Source: an uncultured Lachnospiraceae bacterium (lineage in GTDB: Bacteria; Bacillota; Clostridia; Lachnospirales; Lachnospiraceae). From it: a stretch of 6,002 bases of DNA. Location of the stretch: the NCBI GenBank assembly GCA_947653315.1, contig CANTGP010000205.1:1-6002 (forward strand), in the 5' to 3' direction. The translations under genes were made by a program, and so were the position numbers. Below, piece after piece: positions 1-5,872 of the stretch; position 1 is the first letter of the stretch; the number at the start of each line of letters is the position of its first letter. Below the pieces are notes generated by a model. That model did no database searches. It saw only the letters and a program-made list of their open reading frames with translations, and was not told the origin of the DNA.

Positions 1-314
1 AAGAGCATTCCTGAAAACAGGTAAACGTTATAACGGTAAGTTCCCCATGTCCTCTCTAAGGAAGTCCCCAGCGAATAATAAAAATAGAGCATGATAATCA
101 GGAAAAACAGGTTGGAATACTCCGGCGGTATTATAATCCATGTCACCAGCCGCCATATCTGCCCATGCAGTATGGCATAGGGATTCAACGACAGATATAA
201 CAGGAAGTCGGCATTTACCATGGAAATCAGGTATCCCACCGCATAGCACATAATCAGCATCAGCGATAAGTTCCTGATGGCATATTTTCCGAATTTTTTC
301 TCAAAATTACTCAT
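1..314 (-). CDS. Rhomboid-like integral membrane protein, 5' part (3' end beyond window)
   Basis: The first 104 codons of a minus-strand gene are visible, and the reading frame is open to the left edge. Translation starts at the ATG at 314-312, with GGAGG at 331-327 about 12 nt upstream. A hydrophobic segment lies at about residues 16-33. It is followed by LNPYAILHGQIWRLVTW (residues 43-59), a second hydrophobic stretch (about 69-80), then SLGTSLERTWGTYRYN (81-96). The order hydrophobic helix, HGQ.WRL.T, hydrophobic helix, LG..LER.WG matches the N-terminal half of rhomboid-type intramembrane proteins, including the WR motif of the first loop. The catalytic Ser and His of rhomboid proteases lie further downstream and are outside the window. 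Whether this is an active protease or an inactive relative therefore cannot be judged. It acts in the cytoplasmic membrane and is divergent from the large gene at 659. The family call is fairly secure; the function is not. Confidence 0.72.
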   Translation of the reverse strand, partial: MSNFEKKFGKYAIRNLSLMLIMCYAVGYLISMVNADFLLYLSLNPYAILHGQIWRLVTWIIIPPEYSNLFFLIIMLYFYYSLGTSLERTWGTYRYNVYLFSGML

Positions 315-331
315 TTTTGCTTGTTTCCTCC

Positions 332-355
332 ATTCCAATCCAAATTCCAATCCAA
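332..355. repeat. Two tandem copies of a 12-bp unit in the leader of the rhomboid-like gene
   Basis: The unit ATTCCAATCCAA occurs twice without a gap (332-343 and 344-355) and is followed by a partial GTTCC. The repeat lies immediately upstream of the GGAGG ribosome binding site of the minus-strand gene, so it is transcribed into that gene's 5' leader. It may be a simple slippage duplication. No function is evident. Confidence 0.8.
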
Positions 356-391
356 GTTCCGACAGTCATGAGATGAAAAACACGTGAATAT

Positions 392-420
392 ATTCTATCA
401 TTCCCGCATTTAAAAGTAAA
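392..420 (-). promoter_or_regulatory. Sigma-A-type promoter for the rhomboid-like gene
   Basis: Read on the minus strand, TTTACT (420-415) and TAGAAT (397-392) are separated by 17 bp. They match four and five of the six consensus bases respectively. The predicted transcript would start near 385 and carry a leader of about 70 nt. The perfect 10-bp palindrome GAATATATTC (386-395) overlaps the -10 box and the start region. Confidence 0.5.
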
Positions 421-424
421 TAAA

Positions 425-471
425 TTACCCGCCGATTCTCCGGTAAGTCATAAAATTTTTATAATTACCCG
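425..471. repeat. Three TTACC(C/G)G elements in the divergent intergenic region
   Basis: TTACCCG occurs at 425-431 and again at 465-471, both inside the longer direct repeat AATTACCCG (423-431 and 463-471, 40 bp apart). An inverted copy, CCGGTAA, lies at 440-446, so the first two form an inverted pair. They lie between the two divergent promoters, where a shared regulator could bind. With 7-bp units chance is possible, and no regulator is known. Confidence 0.35.
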
Positions 472-502
472 TAAAACTTCACAAATAATTCACATCCCTT
501 CA

Positions 503-531
503 TTGCATTTTGCAAATGCGTGTCGTATAAT
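503..531 (+). promoter_or_regulatory. Sigma-A-type promoter for the large activase/dehydratase-like gene
   Basis: TTGCAT (503-508) and a perfect TATAAT (526-531) are spaced by 17 bp on the plus strand. The expected start is near 538. That gives a leader of about 50 nt to the ATG at 590, or about 120 nt to the preferred ATG at 659. It is the best promoter match I see upstream of the gene. Confidence 0.62.
505..519. promoter_or_regulatory. Palindrome in the promoter spacer, possible operator
   Basis: GCATTT-TGC-AAATGC is a perfect 6-bp inverted repeat with a 3-bp centre. It overlaps the end of the -35 box and occupies most of the -35/-10 spacer. The same stretch also reads TTGCA-TTT-TGCAA (503-515). 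A site at this position would suit a repressor or a MerR-type spacer-binding regulator. That role is inferred from position and symmetry alone. Confidence 0.4.
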
Positions 532-551
532 GTCTAGGAATGTCCTGCGGT

Positions 552-613
552 CCCGTCCTGCCACATATAAATAGGAAGGATTTGGTAATATGGCGTCAGG
601 CCGGGCAGACGGG
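552..613 (+). promoter_or_regulatory. Possible long-loop leader hairpin around the upstream start codon
   Basis: In the predicted transcript, CCCGTCCTGCC (552-562) can pair with GGCAGACGGG (604-613). This gives ten GC-rich base pairs with one bulged C at 557. The roughly 40-nt loop would contain the Shine-Dalgarno-like AGGAAGG (573-579) and the in-frame ATG at 590. The second Shine-Dalgarno site and the ATG at 659 would stay outside it. It could favour the downstream start or provide regulation. I found it by eye and did not compute a folding energy. Confidence 0.3.
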
Positions 614-642
614 GTAAACAAGGTAAACAAAAAGAAAAACGG

Positions 643-661
643 AAAGGGCGATAAGCATATG
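643..661 (+). promoter_or_regulatory. Ribosome binding site and start codon chosen for the large gene
   Basis: AAAGGG (643-648) lies 10 nt before the ATG at 659. An alternative in-frame ATG at 590 has the stronger AGGAAGG (573-579), also 10 nt upstream. It would add 23 Lys/Gly/Asn-rich residues that resemble no domain and contain a 9-bp tandem repeat (GGTAAACAA at 613-621 and 622-630). With the start at 659, the family's GIDIGSTT motif begins at residue 9. The two cluster cysteines fall at 127 and 166, the same numbers I recall for the Acidaminococcus activator HgdC. I therefore prefer 659, but use of 590 cannot be excluded. Confidence 0.6.
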
Positions 662-3600
662 AGCGAATTACACTGTACTTTGGGAATCGACATCGGTTCC
701 ACCACTGTAAAAATAGCGATTTTGGATGATGCCCATAAAATAATATTTTCGGATTACGAAAGGCATTTTGCCAATATCCGCGAGACCCTGTCGGGTCTTT
801 TGCAAAAAGCATATAAGGAACTGGGCAACCTTACGCTGCACCCCATGATTACGGGTTCCGGCGGACTTACGCTGGCAAACCATCTGGGCATACCGTTTGT
901 CCAGGAAGTCATTGCCGTATCCACCACCCTGCAGGAATTCGCGCCGCAGACCGACGTAGCCATTGAGCTTGGCGGCGAGGATGCCAAGATCATTTATTTT
1001 GAAGGCGGCAACGTGGAACAGCGCATGAACGGCATCTGTGCCGGAGGTACGGGGTCCTTCATCGACCAAATGGCATCCCTGCTTCAGACGGATGCCTCCG
1101 GACTAAACGAATATGCCAAAAATTACCGCTCCCTCTATACCATTGCTGCGCGCTGCGGCGTCTTTGCCAAATCCGACATCCAGCCGCTCATCAATGAAGG
1201 AGCCACCAAAGAAGACCTTTCCGCCTCCATTTTCCAGGCGGTGGTCAACCAAACCATTTCCGGTCTCGCCTGCGGCAAACCCATCCGCGGCCATGTCGCG
1301 TTCCTGGGGGGCCCCCTGCACTTTTTATCCGAACTAAAGGCGGCTTTCATCCGCACGTTGAAGCTGGATGAAGAACATATCATGGAAACCGGGCACTCCC
1401 ATCTCTTTGCCGCCATCGGTTCGGCGCTGAACGCCAAGGAGGAAGTCCGCTATTCCATGGAAGAAATGGTGGGGAAACTTTCCTCCGACATTAAAATGGA
1501 ATTTGAGGTAGAGCGCATGGAGCCGCTGTTTTCCGGCGAAAAGGCATATGCGGAATTTAAGAAACGGCACTCTGCCCACCATGTGGCGACTTCCGATTTA
1601 TCCGCCTACCACGGTAAATGTTTCCTTGGCATCGATGCGGGAAGCACCACCACGAAGGTAGCGCTGGTGGCGGAGGACGGTTCCCTTCTGTATTCCTTTT
1701 ACAGCAGCAACAACGGCAGTACTTTAAAGACTGCCATCCGTTCCGTCAAGGAAATCTACCGCCTGCTGCCAAAGGATGCCGTTATCGTGCGTTCCTGTTC
1801 CACCGGATACGGGGAAGCCTTATTAAAAGCCGCTTTTCTGCTGGATGACGGCGAAGTGGAGACCGTGGCGCATTACTATGCCGCCGCCTTCTTTAACCCC
1901 GACGTGGACTGTATCCTGGACATCGGCGGACAGGACATGAAATGCATAAAAATCAAGAACCATACCGTGGACAGCGTGCAGCTCAACGAAGCCTGCTCCT
2001 CCGGCTGCGGTTCCTTTATCGAAACTTTTGCCAAGTCCCTGAATTACAGTGTGGAGGATTTCGCCAAAGCCGCGTTGTTCGCCGCCCATCCCATCGATTT
2101 GGGGACCCGCTGCACCGTATTCATGAATTCCAAAGTAAAACAGGCGCAGAAAGAAGGCGCGGAAGTATCGGACATTTCCGCAGGGCTCGCCTATTCCGTC
2201 ATTAAAAACGCCCTGTTCAAAGTTATTAAAGTGGCGGATGCCTCGGAACTGGGAAAACATATCGTGGTCCAGGGCGGTACTTTCTACAATGATGCCGTCC
2301 TGCGCAGCTTTGAAAAAATCGCGGACTGTGAAGCCATCCGCCCGGACATCGCCGGAATCATGGGCGCTTTCGGCGCGGCATTAATTGCAAGGGAGCGGTA
2401 TGCCGAAGGCTATGCCACCACCATGCTCTCCATAGAACAGATTAACGCGCTCCAATTCGAAACAAGCATGGCTAAATGCAAAGGCTGCACCAACAACTGC
2501 CGCCTGACCATCAACAAATTCAGCGGCGGACGACAGTTCATTTCCGGCAACCGCTGTGAGCGCGGTCTCGGCAAGGCGAAAAACGAAAACGGCGTGCCAA
2601 ACCTGTTCGCTTATAAATTAAAGAGGATTTTCGGCTATGAACCGCTGACCGCCGAACAGGCACGGCGCGGAACGGTGGGGATTCCCCGTGTGCTTAACAT
2701 GTACGAAAACTACCCGTTTTGGTTTACGTTTTTTACAAAGCTGGGATACCGGGTAGTCTTATCCCCTTTATCCAACCATAACATTTATTCGCTGGGCATC
2801 GAATCCATACCGAGCGAATCCGAATGTTACCCTGCGAAACTGGCGCACGGACATGTAAGCTGGCTGATCCATCAGGGCGTGGATTTCATTTTCTATCCTG
2901 CCGTGTTCTACGAGCGCAATGAATTTAAGGAAGCAAACAACCACTACAACTGCCCCATCGTTACTTCCTATTCGGAAAACATCAAGAACAACGTGGAGGA
3001 AATCGGGCGCGGGGAAGCGGTGCTGCGCAATCCGTTTATGTCCTTCCGCGATATCCGTACCGTAACGGAAGCGCTGTTAAAGGAATTTACCGAGCTTCCG
3101 CCGCAGGAAGTCATCGATGCCGCCGACGCCGCATGGAAGGAACTGGCGCAGGCAAGGCAGGACATGTGCAAAAAAGGGGAAGAAACCTTAAAATACATGG
3201 AAGAACATCATAAACGCGGCATCGTGCTCGCCGGACGCCCTTACCATGTGGACCCGGAAATCAACCACGGAATCCCTGAGTTGATTACTTCCTATGACAT
3301 CGCCGTGCTGACCGAGGATTCCGTTTCCCATTTGGCGACGCCGGAACGTCCGCTCATCGTTTCCGACCAGTGGATGTACCACTCCCGCCTGTATGCGGCG
3401 GCAAGTTTTGTCAAAACAAGGGAAGATTTGGATTTAATCCAATTAAATTCCTTCGGCTGCGGTCTGGATGCCGTAACCACCGACCAGGTAAACGACATCC
3501 TTACGGGCTCGGACAAGATCTACACCTGCTTAAAAATCGATGAAGTCAGCAATTTGGGCGCGGCAAGAATCCGTATCCGTTCCCTGTTGTCCGCCATCCG

Positions 3601-5026
3601 CGTGAGGGAGGAAAAGCAGCAGGAACGCACCATCCGTCCCTCCGCCATCCGCAAGGTTGCGTTTACGGAGGAAATGCGGAAGGATTATACCATCCTCTGC
3701 CCGCAGATGTCGCCCATCCACTTTGAAATCCTGGAACCGGCGTTCAATGCCTGCGGCTACCGCTTTAAAGTACTGCCCAATGACAACAAACGCGCCGTGG
3801 ACATGGGGTTAAAATTCGTAAACAACGATGCCTGCTACCCCTCCCTTATGGTGGTGGGACAGATCATGGACGCCCTGCTGTCCGGCGAATACGATTTGGA
3901 TAAAGTAGCGGTTGTCATGTCGCAGACCGGCGGCGGCTGCCGCGCCACCAATTACGTGGGCTTCATCCGCCGCGCTTTGGAAAAAGCCGGAATGCCGCAA
4001 ATACCGGTAATTTCCTTAAACCTTGCGGGTTTGGAAAGCAATCCCGGTTTTCATTTAAATGCCGACCTGCTTCTGCGCGCCGCCTACGGCGTGGTGTTCG
4101 GCGATATTTTCATGCGCTGCGTCTACCGTATGCGCCCTTATGAAAAGGAAGCGGGTTCCGTGGAAGCCATCCATGCCAAATGGTTGAAGAAATGCCAGGA
4201 TTTCGTATCCGCAAAGCATTTGAACCCTTTCACGTTCCAAAAAATGTGCCGGCAGATCATCGAAGAATTCGACGCTGTACCGGTAACGGACACCGCGAAA
4301 CCGCGGGTAGGCATTGTGGGGGAAATCCTCGTAAAGTTTGCCCCCGCCGCCAACAACCACCTGGTGGAGCTTTTGGAAAGCGAGGGTGCGGAAGCCGTCG
4401 TACCGGATCTTTTGGATTTTATGCTTTACTGCTTTTACAACCAGATATACAAAGCGGAGGAACTCGGCACCGGCAAGAAAGCGGCGCTGCTTTCCAAGGC
4501 GGGCATCGAGGCCATTGAATACCTGCGTGCCCCGGCACGGAAAGCCTTTGCAAAGAGCAGGCATTTCACGCCCCCGGTGAGCATCTACACTTTAGTGGAT
4601 TATGCCAAATCCATCGTTTCCATCGGCAACCAAACCGGCGAAGGCTGGTTTTTAACCGGGGAAATGATTGAGTTAATCCACAGCGGCGTAAACAACATCG
4701 TCTGCACCCAGCCTTTCGGCTGCCTGCCCAACCATGTGGTAGGCAAAGGGGTTATCAAGGAGCTGCGCAAGCACTATCCGCTCTCCAATATCGTCGCCAT
4801 CGACTACGATCCCGGCGCCAGCGAGGTAAACCAGCTAAACCGGATTAAACTAATGTTATCCACGGCACAGAAGAATTTGGCAAAAGAGCGCTCCAGGGAC
4901 GCGGAATTAACGGCGCAGGCAATACGGGAAACCAAGATGCGGCAAATTCCGGAGACGCTGCCGGAGGAGGACTGGGATGACGGGGATGCGGCGGACGCGG
5001 GGACGGACGGAAAGAAATTTGCGTAA
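659..5026 (+). CDS. Single-chain fusion of 2-hydroxyacyl-CoA dehydratase activase-like and dehydratase-like modules (tandem BcrAD/BadFG ATPases, DUF2229, HgdB-like)
   Basis: A 1455-residue cytoplasmic protein; residues are numbered from the ATG at 659. ATPase module 1 spans about 5-262: [10 protein letters not shown] at 9, ELGGEDAK at 103, Cys127 in CAGGTGSF and Cys166 in CGVFAKSD. ATPase module 2 spans about 321-577: [10 protein letters not shown] at 324, DIGGQDMK at 421, Cys446 in ACSSGCGSF and Cys485 in CTVFMNS. These are the ASKHA-fold nucleotide and [4Fe-4S]-bridging motifs of HgdC-type activators. A linker with Cys607, 610, 614 and 633 follows, then a DUF2229 module (about 674-960) with Cys723, 765 and 934. 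The last module, HgdB-like, covers about 1007-1405 and has Cys1059, 1094, 1349 and 1355. The acidic C-terminal tail looks disordered. By family analogy it couples ATP hydrolysis to low-potential electron transfer onto an iron-sulfur active site. The substrate is unknown, and a role like that of double-cubane cluster proteins is possible. The gene is monocistronic by layout and intact. Confidence 0.9.
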   Translation: MSELHCTLGIDIGSTTVKIAILDDAHKIIFSDYERHFANIRETLSGLLQKAYKELGNLTLHPMITGSGGLTLANHLGIPFVQEVIAVSTTLQEFAPQTDVAIELGGEDAKIIYFEGGNVEQRMNGICAGGTGSFIDQMASLLQTDASGLNEYAKNYRSLYTIAARCGVFAKSDIQPLINEGATKEDLSASIFQAVVNQTISGLACGKPIRGHVAFLGGPLHFLSELKAAFIRTLKLDEEHIMETGHSHLFAAIGSALNAKEEVRYSMEEMVGKLSSDIKMEFEVERMEPLFSGEKAYAEFKKRHSAHHVATSDLSAYHGKCFLGIDAGSTTTKVALVAEDGSLLYSFYSSNNGSTLKTAIRSVKEIYRLLPKDAVIVRSCSTGYGEALLKAAFLLDDGEVETVAHYYAAAFFNPDVDCILDIGGQDMKCIKIKNHTVDSVQLNEACSSGCGSFIETFAKSLNYSVEDFAKAALFAAHPIDLGTRCTVFMNSKVKQAQKEGAEVSDISAGLAYSVIKNALFKVIKVADASELGKHIVVQGGTFYNDAVLRSFEKIADCEAIRPDIAGIMGAFGAALIARERYAEGYATTMLSIEQINALQFETSMAKCKGCTNNCRLTINKFSGGRQFISGNRCERGLGKAKNENGVPNLFAYKLKRIFGYEPLTAEQARRGTVGIPRVLNMYENYPFWFTFFTKLGYRVVLSPLSNHNIYSLGIESIPSESECYPAKLAHGHVSWLIHQGVDFIFYPAVFYERNEFKEANNHYNCPIVTSYSENIKNNVEEIGRGEAVLRNPFMSFRDIRTVTEALLKEFTELPPQEVIDAADAAWKELAQARQDMCKKGEETLKYMEEHHKRGIVLAGRPYHVDPEINHGIPELITSYDIAVLTEDSVSHLATPERPLIVSDQWMYHSRLYAAASFVKTREDLDLIQLNSFGCGLDAVTTDQVNDILTGSDKIYTCLKIDEVSNLGAARIRIRSLLSAIRVREEKQQERTIRPSAIRKVAFTEEMRKDYTILCPQMSPIHFEILEPAFNACGYRFKVLPNDNKRAVDMGLKFVNNDACYPSLMVVGQIMDALLSGEYDLDKVAVVMSQTGGGCRATNYVGFIRRALEKAGMPQIPVISLNLAGLESNPGFHLNADLLLRAAYGVVFGDIFMRCVYRMRPYEKEAGSVEAIHAKWLKKCQDFVSAKHLNPFTFQKMCRQIIEEFDAVPVTDTAKPRVGIVGEILVKFAPAANNHLVELLESEGAEAVVPDLLDFMLYCFYNQIYKAEELGTGKKAALLSKAGIEAIEYLRAPARKAFAKSRHFTPPVSIYTLVDYAKSIVSIGNQTGEGWFLTGEMIELIHSGVNNIVCTQPFGCLPNHVVGKGVIKELRKHYPLSNIVAIDYDPGASEVNQLNRIKLMLSTAQKNLAKERSRDAELTAQAIRETKMRQIPETLPEEDWDDGDAADAGTDGKKFA
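2477..2557 (+). other. Four-cysteine linker motif between the ATPase and dehydratase-like halves
   Basis: This stretch encodes [11 protein letters not shown] (Cys607, 610, 614) and, 18 residues later, GNRCERG (Cys633). It sits just after ATPase module 2 and before the DUF2229 module. The pattern C-x2-C-x3-C-x18-C could hold an iron-sulfur cluster or a zinc ion. From memory, the CKGC...NRCERG pattern recurs in proteins of this fusion family. I know of no demonstrated ligand. Confidence 0.6.
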
Positions 5027-5063
5027 ATCCCAATTTCATAAGATTTAAATAAGCAACTAAAAT

Positions 5064-5108
5064 ACAGGCTGCCCTCTATTGCAATCCATACAATAGAGGG
5101 CAGCCTGT
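5064..5108. terminator. Bidirectional intrinsic terminator between convergent genes
   Basis: A perfect 18-bp inverted repeat (5064-5081 with 5091-5108) encloses a 9-nt loop. The stem reads ACAGGCTGCCCTCTATTG on the left arm. On the plus strand it is followed by a T-rich stretch (CCTTATTTCTG). On the minus strand it is followed by TATTTTAGTTGC. It lies 37 bp after the stop of the large gene and 14 bp past the stop of the minus-strand DUF1836 gene, so it can end both transcripts. Confidence 0.88.
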
Positions 5109-5129
5109 CCTTATTTCTGTCCTTATTTC
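5106..5129. repeat. 12-bp tandem duplication at the terminator edge
   Basis: TGTCCTTATTTC is present twice in direct succession (5106-5117 and 5118-5129). The first copy covers the foot of the terminator stem and its T-rich tail. The second contains the TAA stop (5125-5123) of the DUF1836 gene. It probably reflects a small slippage duplication that doubled the T-rich tail. Confidence 0.8.
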
Positions 5130-5755
5130 TTCCCGTCTTTCCTCGTTTCTTTCGTTCCCTCCCCTGCCGTCTGGTAAAAGCCGTCTATCATTTTCTCGAT
5201 TAAGAGCTTTTTTACATAGGCATCAAAACTCAGCATACAGATGAAGGAGAATAACTGCAGCATTTCCCGGCTTTCTTCCGGCGCATCCCGGAACGTTTCC
5301 TTTGCTTCCCCAAACTTCCGCACCACATCCTCTTTCAACAAATCCACATGGGCTTTCTCCAAACTGAATACTTCCGTATAAATATCCCCCAAATCAAATT
5401 CCCCTTCATGGAAGAAACGTTCCGTCAGCGGATTTAAAAGCGCCTGTATGTCATTGATGGTCAAAATCCCCTTATAGTAATAAATGAAGATTAACAGCAC
5501 CACATGTTCCTTGGAATATTTCTTTTTCACCGGCGGCGGAAGCAGGTCGTTCTTCGCGTAATTGTTAATCATCGTCTTGGTCAGTACCTTATCTTCCTCC
5601 GGGTGGCGCGCCGTATTTTTCAGTTTCTTTTCCATAAAGGTCGTCACCTGGTCCATATACAAATCAATATTGGGGATGTCCTCCAGTTTGATATGCTGTA
5701 TGCGGTCCAAACTTTCAATGATACTATTTAATAAGTCGTCTTTATCTATTGTCAT
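5123..5755 (-). CDS. DUF1836 domain protein with MerR-like DNA-binding region
   Basis: A 210-residue soluble protein. The ATG at 5755-5753 is preceded by AGAGGTG (5767-5761), 5 nt upstream. A longer in-frame ATG at 5803 is rejected because it lies inside the -35 box. Residues about 58-108 carry the recognisable DUF1836 pattern. LTKTMINNYAKNDLLPPP (58-75) is followed by KKKYSKEHVVLLIFIYYYKG (77-96) and LTINDIQALL (98-107). This resembles the helix-turn-helix of MerR proteins (an 'N-Y ... G/N-L-L-P ... Y-S ... L ... I' pattern), so DNA binding is plausible. Residues about 109-195 are predicted mostly helical with no catalytic motif, and the C-terminal tail is charged. The gene converges on the large gene and shares its terminator. 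The regulatory target is unknown; autoregulation is possible given the palindrome over its promoter. Confidence 0.8.
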   Translation of the reverse strand: MTIDKDDLLNSIIESLDRIQHIKLEDIPNIDLYMDQVTTFMEKKLKNTARHPEEDKVLTKTMINNYAKNDLLPPPVKKKYSKEHVVLLIFIYYYKGILTINDIQALLNPLTERFFHEGEFDLGDIYTEVFSLEKAHVDLLKEDVVRKFGEAKETFRDAPEESREMLQLFSFICMLSFDAYVKKLLIEKMIDGFYQTAGEGTKETRKDGKK

Positions 5756-5768
5756 AACAACACCTCTG

Positions 5769-5785
5769 TACTTTATTATATAGTA
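5769..5785. promoter_or_regulatory. Near-palindrome over the -10 box of the DUF1836 gene
   Basis: TACTTTATTATATAGTA is a 17-bp near-perfect palindrome centred at 5777, with seven of eight pairs matching. It covers the whole -10 box and the region just before the predicted transcription start. This is a natural place for a repressor, possibly the gene's own product. AT-rich composition raises the chance of coincidence. Confidence 0.35.
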
Positions 5786-5803
5786 TTGAAAACCACATGG
5801 CAA
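5775..5803 (-). promoter_or_regulatory. Strong sigma-A-type promoter for the DUF1836 gene
   Basis: On the minus strand, TTGCCA (5803-5798) and a perfect TATAAT (5780-5775) are 17 bp apart. The predicted start near 5768 leaves a leader of only about 13 nt, just enough for the Shine-Dalgarno site. This promoter fixes the translation start at 5755. Confidence 0.75.
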
Positions 5804-5808
5804 GATAT

Positions 5809-5835
5809 ATTTTAAGTCCAGCTAAGAAATGTCAA
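5809..5835 (-). promoter_or_regulatory. Possible second upstream promoter for the DUF1836 gene
   Basis: A perfect minus-strand TTGACA (5835-5830) is followed 15 bp later by TAAAAT (5814-5809). The spacing is short for sigma-A. The element may be a weak or alternative promoter, or chance in AT-rich DNA. It lies between the zinc-ribbon gene and the main DUF1836 promoter. Confidence 0.25.
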
Positions 5836-5872
5836 TAGGTAAAATAAAAAATGTTTAAAAAGTTGTAACAGT

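Noticed and set aside
28..249. Minus-strand 73-codon open frame at the left edge
   Set aside because: It overlaps the better-supported rhomboid-like frame on the same strand, has no good ribosome binding site, and its translation has no recognisable pattern.
1305..1318. GC-rich inverted repeat GGGGGGCCCCC within the large gene
   Set aside because: It encodes the LGGP stretch of ATPase module 1, has no T-tract, and is explained by codon choice.
1823..2260. Antisense open frame (145 codons) inside the large gene
   Set aside because: It mirrors the ATPase module 2 coding sequence. The Gly/Phe/His-rich translation is typical of a shadow frame.
4055..4564. Long antisense open frame (169 codons) inside the large gene
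   Set aside because: The sense frame encodes conserved dehydratase-like motifs throughout. The antisense product has no family features, and such frames are common opposite GC-rich codons.
5756..5803. Longer start (ATG at 5803) for the DUF1836 protein
   Set aside because: The codon lies inside the -35 box of the gene's own promoter and lacks a ribosome binding site. The ATG at 5755 has AGAGGTG.
5804..5872. Possible terminator after the zinc-ribbon gene
   Set aside because: The stretch is AT-rich with T runs on the minus strand, but I find no stable GC-containing stem before them.
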